This document shows, one piece after another, positions 23,424 to 34,159 of a stretch of DNA of 64,000 nucleotides; positions within the stretch are counted from its first letter, which is position 1; every line of letters starts with the position of its first letter. Below the pieces are notes generated by a model. It did not search any database and had not been told where the DNA came from. It saw nothing but the letters and a program-made list of their open reading frames with translations. Both the position numbers and the translations under genes were made by a program. This stretch comes from Mangifera indica. Taxonomy: Eukaryota > Streptophyta > Magnoliopsida > Sapindales > Anacardiaceae. The stretch is taken from positions 62,001 to 126,000 of the forward strand of contig NW_025401147.1 in the NCBI RefSeq assembly GCF_011075055.1, written 5' to 3'.

Positions 23424-24109
23424 TTTGCTCTGTTTCTTTTTCTTTCTGATATAATTTTTTCTCTTCTTTAGACTCTCAAGATGGAAAGGATTATATAGAG
23501 TCCTGTGAATTGCTGATCAAGTCATTAAGCTACTCACCATTGGCCCTCATGAGCTTCTGAGGGGCCCCCATTGTGGAAATACTTAAACTTCGGACGTCTG
23601 AGTCAGTTTCAGGTTCATCGTCCTTTATATGTATTTGTGTCTTATGTGAGACTTGTCTCATTCATCCTGCCAACAAGTTAACTGGAGTCTATATATTGGA
23701 AATTTCAAAGCCAAGTTTCCAATAGTGTTATTTTCTCACAACGTGAAAGAAATTAAAAACATGTGCAGCTTTCTCTTTTGACTCCATTATTTCCGCAAAT
23801 AATACACAGCTTTGAATGGACTAAATTTTGCGTAATCCGGGGTTTCTAATAAGTTGATGTCAGGAAACCCAAAGTAAGAAGACAAAAATACGCAAACACT
23901 CAATACAGGAACACAAATGTTTATATGAAAAATTTAATACAAGAAAAACCACCGGCCAACGTTAACATTGATGTGAAATACAATCTTGAATCTAAATGAA
24001 CCAACTAATACATTTATTCATGTAAGCTTTAAGCATCAAACATCACCAAACAATTGGAACTCAATTCAGAAAACGACCATAATTGAACAAATGATACATA
24101 AAAATTGCT

Positions 24110-24393
24110 CTATATAGAAGATATATTGGCATCAATTTTGCCCCAACTAGAATGGCAAAATGTTACCACATATTCTTTGGAAGCACAATTTATCAATGGT
24201 GGTGGCATGTCAAATGCATAACTATAATAAGCAGGACAAGCATCCTTGAAAATCTTCGAGTATAAGTTAGGCTTGCACTTCTCTGGGGTTCCATATTCAT
24301 TCCTGCAACAAAATGAGTCAAGATTGAATGCCAAACAAGCACTTTTGCAAGCCACTACTTGCCCATTTTTGTTCACAACTTGGAGCTCTTGTG
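24110..24393 (-). pseudogene. thaumatin-like (PR-5) pseudogene, C-terminal part
   Basis: Encodes the conserved C-terminal region of a thaumatin-like protein, with the cysteine pattern CKSAC...CC...GTPEKCKP...ACPAYYSYAFD and a final TFC. This family is secreted and linked to pathogen defence. The tail after TFC is about 14 residues longer than usual. The frame is open up to the junction with copia element 3 at 24394; the preceding coding sequence resumes at 29225, on the far side of the element. Closely matches 63751-64000. Confidence 0.9.
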
Positions 24394-24779
24394 TGTTGGT
24401 TTTTAATGGAGATTTGTATGCAAAGAAAGCATGAAAAAACGCAAAAAACAGAGGAGAAAAGAAGAAAAATCAGAGCTGGAACGGAGGAAGTCTTTTTGGC
24501 TGTCAAAAGTCACTGCTTTTTTCATTACTTTAATAATACATTTATATACATCCTATCTTACTAAATACAAGTACACAGCAGCTCAAATTAAGCTAAACCA
24601 TCCAATTTCTTACAAAGCAAACCAAAAACTTACCTGCTCTAACAACTCCAAGCTGCATTGGTTACATTCCAACTAAATTCAAACTAAAACAATTCAAAAT
24701 GGATAAGAAAGTTTGTCAACATATTCAATATATCAAAAATAAATTTCAGCAGCACTGCATACTTTACTTAGCTTCATTA
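24394..24779 (-). repeat. 3' LTR of copia element 3
   Basis: 386 bp; differs from the 5' LTR by one G/A change near 24588. Confidence 0.95.
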
Positions 24780-27700
24780 CTCCTCCTTGACAAACTTACT
24801 TACCATTCCCAATTTGTTCCTTAGTTGAACAAATTTATTTGTGCTAACAACCTTTGTCAACAGGTCAGCCAGTTGCTCTTCTGAACTGCAGTGAATTAGC
24901 TGGATTTCAGATTCTTCTTCTGCTTGCCTTATTGCATGATACTTGATCTTTATATGCTTTGTTTTGCCATGAAAAACTGGATTTTTAGTTATAGCCACAG
25001 CAGACTTGTTGTCACAATAAATAGGTGTTGCATTCATTTGTTTTTCATGCAAATCACCTAATATCTTTCTCAACCAAATGGTTTGATTTACTGCAGAAGC
25101 AGCAGCTATATATTCTGCTTCTGCAGTAGACTGAGCAACAACACTTTGTTTTCTTGAATTCCAGCAGATTGATCCTGATCCAAGAGAGAAAATGTAACCA
25201 GAGGTGCTCTTTAAATCATCCATTGAGCCACCCCAGTCACTATCAACAAAACCATGTAGATTGACCTCCAAATTTCTGCTGTATAATATTCCAAGATCAG
25301 CAGAGTTCTTAACATACCTGAGGACCCTTTTTGCTGCTTTAAAGTGCTATTGGCTTGGTCTTTGCATAAACCTTGAAAGCAAACTTGTTGCATACATTAT
25401 ATCAGGTCTAGTAGCTGTTAAATAAAGCAAACATCCTATCAAACTTTTGAAGACAGCAGATTCAATTTCTGGAAATCCATCATTCTTTTTTAGTTTTTGA
25501 CTTACTACAAGAGGATTGTCAACCCCTTTTGCATTCTTCATACCAAACCTTTTCACTAATTCTTTAGCATATTTCTGTTGGCTAATGAAAATACTAGATT
25601 CTGATTGCAAAACTTCAATGCCAAGGAAGAAATTGAGTCTTCCTAAGTCAGTCATTTCAAATGTATTTTGCATTTCTAGTTTCAGCCAAGTGATCAAATT
25701 TGCATTGCTCCCTGTAATCAGAAGATCATCCACATAAATGGATACTATTAACACATCATCATTTTTTGACTTCACATATAATGTAGCTTTATTCAAGCTT
25801 CTCACAAAACCAAGCTTCACCAAATAAGTGTTTACTCTACTATACCAGGCTCTTGGAGCCTGTTTCAAGCCATATAAGGCTTTCTTCAGCAAACACACTT
25901 TTCTTTCATCTCCTTTTCTCACAAACCCAAGAGCCTGCTCTATGTACACTTCTTCATTCAAGTCACCATTCAGAAAAGCTGACTTGACATCTAATTGATG
26001 AAGAAACCAGCCCTTTTGAGCAGCCAATGCAATTAGAAGTTTAATAGTATCAAACCTTGCAACTGGTGCAAAGGTTTCAGAATAATCTTCACCCTCCTTT
26101 TGTGCATAGCCTTTCACTACAAGCCTTGCCTTTAACTTGTTTACAGAACCATCAGCATTTAGTTTTGTCCTATAAATCCACTTGACACCTAAAACATGTT
26201 TATCAAGTGGCCTATCAACCAATTTCCAGGTTTCATTTTTCTGTATCATTTTTATCTCCTCCTGCATGGCTGCCCTCCAACCAGAAAACTTTGAAGCTTC
26301 TTCATAATTGGTAGGTTCAATCATTGCCAAATTACACCTGCTATAAATATCAGCAAGTGATTTCATCTTGACTGCTTTATCTTCATCATCACTATTATTT
26401 TGCTGCTCACTTTCTGTTTTTCTTTCATTGTGCACAATTGGCTCCTCCTTTATCTTCCTTTGGGCTGCATTTATTTCCCAATTCCACACTGATTCTTCAT
26501 CAAACTTTAAGTCTCTGTGAATGCCAATTTTACCATTTGAAGGATGATATACTCTATATGCCTTGGACTTGTCACTATAGCCCACTAATACACCTAACTC
26601 AGCCTTCTTGCTCAATTTTTCTCTCTTCATTTCTGGAATAAAAGTCCAACAAACACAACCAAATATTCTCACATAACTTACATTTGGCTTTGAACCAAAC
26701 CAAGCTTCATAAGGTGTTTTATCTTTTAATGCTCTTGTTGGCAGCCTATTGAGCAAATGGACTGCAGTATTTACTGCTTCTGCCCAAAATTTCTTTGGTA
26801 GATTGCTTTCAAACAAAAGACATCTTCCCATCTCCATAACAGTCCTATTTTTCCTCTCACTCACCCCATTTTGTTGAGGAGTATATGGGACAGTGAGCTG
26901 GTGTTTGATGTCATTTTCCTTGCAAAATTTCTCAAATTTTTCATTAGTATACTCTCCTCCATTGTCACTTCTTATCATTCTTAGTTTGCATCCACATTCA
27001 TTCTCTACAAACTTCTTGAAGTTCACAAACACATCAATAACTTCAGATTTTTGTTTGATGAAATACACCCAACACATCCTACTAAAATCATCTATGAACA
27101 ATACAAAATACTTGCTGCCATTTAAGGAATTTTCTGACATAGGGCCACACACATCAGTGTGCACTAACTGCAACTTCTCCTTGGCCCTCCATGCTTCACT
27201 CTTTGGAAAAGCAAGCCTTGTTTGCTTTCCCAATTGACAAGCTTCACAAATTTTCCTCATCATTGCCACCTTTGGCATTCCAACAGCAAGTTCTTTCTCA
27301 GTCATCAATTTGAGTCCATGTTCATGAAAATGGCCTAATCTTTTATGCCATTTAATTGATTCATCACCACTACTAACAAGTGCTTGAGCATTCACATCAT
27401 TTAGCTCTAAACAAAAACTTCTATGCATCATATCTACCATCATTACTTCTACTCCTTTTGAGTCATACACATGACATTTTTTATTGTCAAATTTTAGAGA
27501 ATAATTATTTTCTAACATTTGACCAATACTCAGAAGATAAAGAGCAATACCAGGAACAAGTAACACATCATTGATCAATCTTGTACCTGAAATTGTTTTG
27601 ACAGCCACTGTGCCCACTCCTTGCACTTGCAATAGCTCTCCATTTCCAATTTTGACATTGGAAATTTTGCTCTTTCTAAGGTTGATAAAAAGGCTTTTAT

Positions 27701-28746
27701 CAAAGGTCATATGATTAGTGCATCCGCTGTCTAGTAGCCAATTTCGAGAATGAAATTGAGCATTATGGCAGTCCACAGTAAACAACTGCTCTTCAGAATG
27801 CTCCTCCTTCTCTTGCAAATTTTCAGCAACTTGAGCTTGCTGCTGAGTTGTTTTTCCTTTGTTCTTGCACACCTTTTCCATATGACCAAACTCCTTACAT
27901 CCTCTACACTTAATCTCAGGCCTATACCAGCAATATTTTTCTGTATGGCTAGTTTTTTTTGCAATGCAGACAAGGTGGGAACCTGCCTTTCTTTCCTCTT
28001 TGCCTTTTATCATATCCATCCTTCTTCTCCTTTCCTTTCTTGTTAACATACTGCTTGTTTGAACTGAAACCAGGTTGTGTTTTTGATGATTGGGCTGCTG
28101 TAAATGCTCCTTCAGAGATTGTAACATTATCTCTAAAGGCTTGTCTCAATTCCACAGCTTGCAATGAATTGGACAATTCTGAAATGGTCATAGTGCTCAT
28201 ATCCTTTGAATCTTCCAAGGAGGAAATCTTTGCTTCAAATTTTTCTGGTAAACTTACTAACACTTGCTCCACAACCTTACTTTCAGAAGTGATTTCTCCA
28301 AGAAGAGTGAGCTGGTTCACTATCTTCATCAATCTATCAATGAAACTTTTGACTGATTCTCCATCTTTCATTCTAAGTAAAGCAAACTCTCTCTTTAAGT
28401 TGAAAATCTGCATTTGCTTTGATTTTTCACTGCCATGGAACTTTAGTTTTAACTTATCCCATGCCTCCTTTGCTGTTTCACAAGCCATGATTTTTGCAAA
28501 CATAATTTCTGAAACAGCAGAATGGATACAAGACAAAGCTTTGTACCTCTTTGTTGTCTCCTCAGAGTGATGTTTAATCTGGTTCAGTGTTGGATTCTCA
28601 GGCAGTGGATTTGGCTGCTTATCCACTTCAACTACATCCCACAAATCGAAAGCTCTCAAATAGGCTTTCATTTTTACTGCCCAGGCTGCATAGTTTTCAC
28701 CAGAAAAAACTGGTGCAGTCACTCCTGTAAAGTTGCTGGAAGCCAT
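24777..28746 (-). pseudogene. copia element 3 gag-pol, one frameshift and one stop
   Basis: Reads from an ATG at 28746 (an upstream in-frame start is possible at 28776). The gag frame runs to an eight-A run (27953-27960 on the plus strand), where one extra base shifts it between the two cysteine pairs of the zinc-binding region. The pol frame continues to a TAG at 25347-25349, then stays in the same frame to 24777. Domains: gag; CX2CX4HX4C knuckle near 27890; protease DSG near 27740; integrase with DNGGEY near 26965; RT with YVDD near 25735; RNase H 24800-25270. Two single lesions in an otherwise fully open element contrast with its near-identical LTRs. Confidence 0.92.
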
Positions 28747-28833
28747 GGTTACTGCTGAGTTCCTTCTTTCTAACACTTCTACAAATCTTCCTTGACACAG
28801 GCCTTTACAAAGACAGAAGGCTCTGATACCAAT

Positions 28834-29219
28834 TGTTGGTTTTTAATGGAGATTTGTATGCAAAGAAAGCATGAAAAAACGCAAAAAACAGAGGAGAAAA
28901 GAAGAAAAATCAGAGCTGGAACGGAGGAAGTCTTTTTGGCTGTCAAAAGTCACTGCTTTTTTCATTACTTTAATAATACATTTATATACATCCTATCTTA
29001 CTAAATACAAGTACACAGCAACTCAAATTAAGCTAAACCATCCAATTTCTTACAAAGCAAACCAAAAACTTACCTGCTCTAACAACTCCAAGCTGCATTG
29101 GTTACATTCCAACTAAATTCAAACTAAAACAATTCAAAATGGATAAGAAAGTTTGTCAACATATTCAATATATCAAAAATAAATTTCAGCAGCACTGCAT
29201 ACTTTACTTAGCTTCATTA
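28834..29219 (-). repeat. 5' LTR of copia element 3
   Basis: 386 bp, next to the primer-binding site at 28821-28831. Confidence 0.95.
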
Positions 29220-29224
29220 TTGTG

Positions 29225-29564
29225 GGCAGCCAGTGTTGAGATTCTTCTTGCAGCCAGAAATTGTACAATTTGGTGATACTTGCCTTGGTGCCACCGTTAC
29301 AGGGAGGTTATAGCCGTCAACTCAGCTCACGTCATAGTAATTTGGCTTGCCTTTATAGGCTTGTAGTGAAATCTTAACTAATGTGGCTGGTGGTCTGCCT
29401 ATTAGGCCATTGCATTGAAGTCTTCCATCACAGTCACCAGTTTCACAGGCAGAAACCACCATCTTCAATAACCAGCTGGCCATTGTTAGGGGCAGTTGCA
29501 GGCCATACTGGAAAGGGGCATTTGTTATGCACATAAAATGTGACAGTGTGAGCTTGTGCTTGCC
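29225..29564 (-). pseudogene. thaumatin-like pseudogene, N-terminal exon part
   Basis: Begins after a plausible 3' splice site (TTTTTCAG ending at 29565) and encodes the start of a mature thaumatin-like domain (HTVTFYVHNKCPFPVWP). Two older lesions exist besides the copia insertion. The sequence jumps from the GGF region straight to CETGDCDG in another frame, removing about 40-45 residues usual in the family. A TGA also replaces the residue before VDGYN. An exon for the signal peptide should lie further right; I could not identify one before 30260. The gene was therefore dead or dying before or around the time copia element 3 inserted. Confidence 0.88.
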
Positions 29565-30359
29565 CTGAAAAATATATCATAACTTAAGAAGTTTATGTTA
29601 AATATGAAATTAAAAAAAAAGGCATTTAGAAAAAGTAATAAGCATTAAGAAAACCTCATGAGATGACTTTTACCAGAAAACATAAAAAGCCAAAGCTGGA
29701 AGATGCATTAATTTTAGATTAAAAAGTATTATTATTTAATATCGGGTTCTTGGGACTGTTATCTACTTTGTCTTCATGCCAATAACAATAATTGAGAATT
29801 CAAATAATTGAGACCCTACATGATTCACTAGTAATGAAATATAGGTAACAATATTTGAATAATAGTAAAATATTATCTAAATACTATAAACACACGTAAT
29901 ATTACTCTTATTATAAATTTAAAAAAAAAAAGAAAATAGTAAGAACACTAATAAACTCCCCATGATGCATAAATTATAAGATGAAGCACAATAATGTTAA
30001 CTTAAGCTATGCGTTTCTTTAGAATTTTGACCTTCATATCGTTGATGAATGGTTGAAATTTTTTTCTGATGATCCATCTTTGGACAATGCTTTCTCTAAT
30101 ATATTTCCCATCCCACTTACATTCTTCCTCCATTCTTCACTTGATTTTCCACTCATCAGACGATGGATATTCTCCGTTACTTTCTCTCCTGTGATCGGTT
30201 TATTGTCACAAAGATTAATTCCAATCTTCCAATCGTCAACTACTAATTTTCTGTTAGTGAATTGATCTTCCTCTGAATTAGGAAGAAAATTTTCAATGCC
30301 ATGGATTCTTCACATCTCTCTAGGGATGACTGAGTCAAAAAAGTTTATATAATTTTTAG
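29565..30359. other. AT-rich intergenic DNA
   Basis: No gene recognised. 29565 onward probably starts with intron sequence of the thaumatin-like pseudogene. From about 30270 a stretch around ATGGATTCTTCAC matches intergenic DNA at 12665 and 36010. Confidence 0.5.
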
Positions 30360-31247
30360 GGCCAGAGGACTTTTCCCCACCCAAGTTTTAATTCAATCTC
30401 AAAGACATGCTCACATCTTTTCAAAACCCAAACACCCACTCATGGGCCAATTGCCATTAGAATTTTTTATTAGGTATAAAAGTAAAATTTTTATTTTATC
30501 AATAATAGTAAAAAATATATAATTTTATTTAATTTTTCCCATAGATTTTAAAAACTTGCATTTCAACCCCCACCCCTAACTTTGAAAAGTAACTTCCCCC
30601 TTCATCAAAAAAATCCCTAGGGTTTTCTCCCTTCTTTGGTCTCCGTCAATGGTGCTGCCATCGTCTCCACCTTTAGCCTGGTCGTCCCCCTCCTCGAAAG
30701 AGGATGTTGACAGAGATGAGGAACTTCGTTTCTATAGACAAAGTCGTCTCATCTCTTCATTGAGGATTCATCTTTGTCTCTTCGTCGATGGAGCCAAAAG
30801 ATGATGAAGGCAAAAGATTCGTTGTGTTTTGTCTCTGTCAAGGAAGAGACGATAAGACTTGTCTTTGTCGATGGAGCCCAAGTTCTTAATCTCCATTGAT
30901 GTTCTCTACCGAGGAGGGGGATTGCAGGGCTAAAAGTGGAGACAATGATGACCACCGTTGACAGAGACTAGAGAGGGGAGAAAACCCTAAAGATTTGGGG
31001 GGGGGGGGGGGAGTTAACTTTTCAAAGTTGAGGTTGGGAAGTGAAATGCGAGTTTTTAATATCTAGGGGGGAAATGAAATAAATTATATATTTTTCATTA
31101 TTATTAGTAAAATGATGATTTTACTCTTAACCTTAACGGAAAATTCTAATAGAAGTTGGTTTATGGGTGAGTGTTTGAGTTTTTGAAGAGAAGTGGGTAT
31201 GCTTTTGAGATTGAGCTAAAACTTGGGTGGGCAATGGTCCATTAGCC
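30360..31247. mobile_element. 888-bp fold-back element, Mutator-like
   Basis: Ends begin GGCC/GGCT and share the CCCACCCAAG block of the element at 6353-7252. The two halves are inverted copies over nearly the whole length, with the centre near 30800. The flanking 9 bp match at 7 of 9 positions (30351-30359 and 31248-31256), consistent with an old target duplication. Paralogous DNA at 12740 and 36065 lacks the insert. No transposase. Confidence 0.75.
30997..31011. repeat. poly-G tract, 15 bases
   Basis: Paralog of the 22-base tract at 7598-7619. Confidence 0.95.
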
Positions 31248-33966
31248 TATTTTTTGTCTAAAACTTTAAATATTCAAATAAAGAATTATTTGTGGCTCCT
31301 TATGCTCATCTAGTGTCTCAACATAATGAAAATTTTGAAAGGTTGAAAAGCTTCTTTTCCGCTTTCAATGTGCAGTATGAGACTTGCATCTCGTATTACA
31401 AAGTATGAGTTTTTGATATGAAATTTATATAACTTTGGATTTTACCATCTCAATAGCTAGTTTAGGATATTGTTCTCCAAAGGATGTGTCATTTGGTATC
31501 AAATCCAAAGTTTCATATAAACCCAAGTCAAAAGACATTTGAGATCGTATGGGAACCACTTTGACGTTTTAACCCCTTTTAAACAAACTTTCTCAATTTA
31601 TTTTTGGCCCTCTGGAATAAATTTATCACTCCTCGGCCTGGGTTTGAGGAATTCTAAACATGTGTTTCGATTAAGGAATCAATCTATGTGATTAAATAAA
31701 ATATATAAAATTGAAGGAATCCATGTCTACACAACATAAAACATACTTAATAGTACATCTCTCGTCTTGAAAGATTAAATCTGTATAGATGACAAATTTC
31801 AGAACATTGAAGACTGTTCAACAGTTTGGTTGGATCAATCTTAACATGAGTTATAGCCTGGTCTGTCTTATCAGCAGAGAAGCCACACCAGAATATATAT
31901 ATATATGTTTGACACTCCTCAATCCTCATACTTACCAGGAATGTCAATTAGGGTTGTAATCTATCTATATTATTCAAACTCAAATTCGAGGTCAGATCAA
32001 ACAAGTAAAGTTTAAGTAAAGGATTGCAAGGGTTAATTTGTGTGATAAAAGTAGGGCTCCAAGCAACAAAGAGGATATCAGTTTGAAACATATTAGCAGT
32101 GATTTATTTGATACAATGATTGTGAAACTGGTCATTCAATATAAGTTTTTACCTCTTTGCTGTGGTTAGATTCTCCAACTTATATAAGGGTTCCTCCTTA
32201 AAAAAAAATAATAATAATAAAATAAATAAATATTGGTTAGAAGGAACCGCAAAGACTAGATTCATTGCCATTCAATTTCCTTAGTTTCTTCTGTGTGTTG
32301 TTGCCTCATTCATTCTGTCATTTACCGAAGAAAATATATTCGGCCTGAGCCTACCATCTTTGAATCTGCTTCAATTTTATGCACTTGCTGCAATCTTTAT
32401 ATTCCATAACCAAAGAAATTAAAGTTGTTCATCTTTGTAAGAGATAATGACTTTCATTCATTGAGGTATATGGTGAAAAATGGCTTTAATTCAAGCAAAA
32501 ATCTGTAAAGAAATTTTAAAAAATATGAATTTATTCCTTATTCTGCTTATATAGCGAAGTTGAGAGTGTATTTAGCTTTATGGAATTCATAACTTCACCA
32601 TTGGATGCAAGATTGACAGTGAGCAATAGGGGTAGATTCGAGTTGAACCGACCCTAAACAAGAATCTATTCAAACTCAGCCTAAATTTTGAATAACCAGT
32701 TAGAGATTGAGCTTGGTTCGCTCGATTGACAATGACTTTGCTGGAGAAGTCATCAGAAAAGTTGTTGGAAAACTACTTCATGATCGTCCATGCTTAGAAC
32801 AAGTGACTGATTATTATTATTCTCAATTGATGTGAGCTGGAAGCTGAGTTAGAAGTCAAACTGTGATACCCTAAATTCAAAACTCATTTGAATTGGAATG
32901 CTACTAATTTTCATTCTAAATAAGAGTAATTCTACATCATGACAGTTTTTAAATTCTTTTCAATAATAGTTCCGAAGATAATTTAACATATTCAAAGTCT
33001 TATGAAAGTGTTAACACTAAGCAGTATCTATTTCTTCAGATTTTTTTTTTTTTGTATAAACAAGAAAAAGGTACATGTAGATGAAAACTATTAGTAACTT
33101 GAGGTTATTTGTATCCTTTAATATAATCCAAGTTAGCACAACTATTTTGTTAGTTGATATTTTATTTAAAATGGATGATGAGCTCTATTTTTTGTGCTTT
33201 TGCTGATATAAGTACAACCAGCTTAACTCTTGACATGTGAATTTGTACTTTGATGTATATAAGTGACCTTGAATGGGAATGAAAGATTTTCTTTATTCAT
33301 CCAAATTCATTAGCTTAAGTATCGGGGATGTCTAGATCAACTTAGACATTAGTTATCCGAGATAACGCCGCTTATGGTTTAGGGCTTGAGTATGTCATAG
33401 TAAGTTGTATGGGCATTTGGGATATTGGAAAACATTTGAGAGTAATCACGTTATAAGTTATAATGGAACACTATAGTTGAGATATTGTGTGTCTTTGTTG
33501 TGGTTTTGTAAGTAGACGAGGTGAGTAGTAAAACTTATGGGAGAGTCAACTGTCTAGTTTAGAATGTTGCATGAAGAGGGCACTTATATCATTATGTTAT
33601 TTGAGTTTTATGTATTTGTTTTTGGAGACTATGTTTTTATTTATGCACTATTTTCGTTTGGGAGTTGATATCAAACACTTTGGGTATGTTGAATAATATT
33701 ATTAAGATTTTCTTTATGATATGGGTTGTGAAGTTATTCAGTTGAATGTTTTACATCTTTTTGCACACTTACAATATAAGTTTAAATATCATGATTAATT
33801 ATTCGCTGTGGTGAAGTAGAATTTTTAGTATGTCTCTTTGGGTCTATATTTCACTTAGAGCTATGTTTTTAGAGATGAGTGTTACATAGACGAAAATGAC
33901 CAATCTTTTGGAATATTTCTCAAAGAACATCCTAAATTCATAAGAAGAATACTGCCGAAACATAGC
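31248..33966. other. intergenic DNA of duplicated block, second copy
   Basis: Collinear with 7856-10494. No gene recognised. The recurring intergenic motif is near 31826. Confidence 0.65.
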
Positions 33967-34131
33967 TCAAACAAACATTATACTGGCAAGAACAGAACCC
34001 ACATGAGGAAACAAGTCTTTAGTGGCTTCCATTCTTGAGCTTAATGGGGTTTGTGGAAGGGTAATTTTGAGTGGATTAAATAAGCTTAGTCTGGTTATCT
34101 TGTGTGTGAACACATTGCAGGAAGACAGACT
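33967..34131 (-). pseudogene. relic of a divergent AAA-ATPase N-terminus, second copy
   Basis: Same relic as 10495-10674, but the Trp codon after SIMFV is a TGA stop here. Its decay in one copy and not the other supports a non-functional fragment. Confidence 0.5.
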
Positions 34132-34159
34132 GAAATTGGATTGTAGTTTTGTCTGCAAC

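Larger units (their letters stand above)
23394..24393. repeat. duplicated block shared with 63036-64000
   Basis: Start of AAA gene 7, its upstream DNA and the 3' part of the thaumatin-like gene appear here and at the right end of the window with few differences. The order is the same in both. Confidence 0.85.
24394..29219 (-). mobile_element. Ty1/copia retrotransposon 3, very young, inside a thaumatin-like gene
   Basis: Flanked by the 5-bp duplication TTGTG (24389-24393 and 29220-29224). Removing one copy and the element joins the two thaumatin-like pieces in frame across the site. LTRs are 386 bp at both ends and I find one difference between them. The primer-binding site (TGGTATCAGAG on the minus strand) is at 28821-28831, and a purine tract abuts the 3' LTR near 24780-24789. 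On the minus strand the LTRs begin TAATGAAG and end CCAACA, so the termini are TA...CA rather than TG...CA. Youngest large element in the window. Confidence 0.95.

Noticed and set aside
24246..24676. Plus-strand open frames across the thaumatin-like pseudogene and LTR
   Set aside because: Antisense shadows of the thaumatin-like frame and of the LTR (repeated at 28792-29116).
30053..30265. 70-codon plus-strand open frame near the thaumatin-like pseudogene
   Set aside because: Looked at as a possible signal-peptide exon, but it is on the wrong strand and lacks a typical signal peptide.
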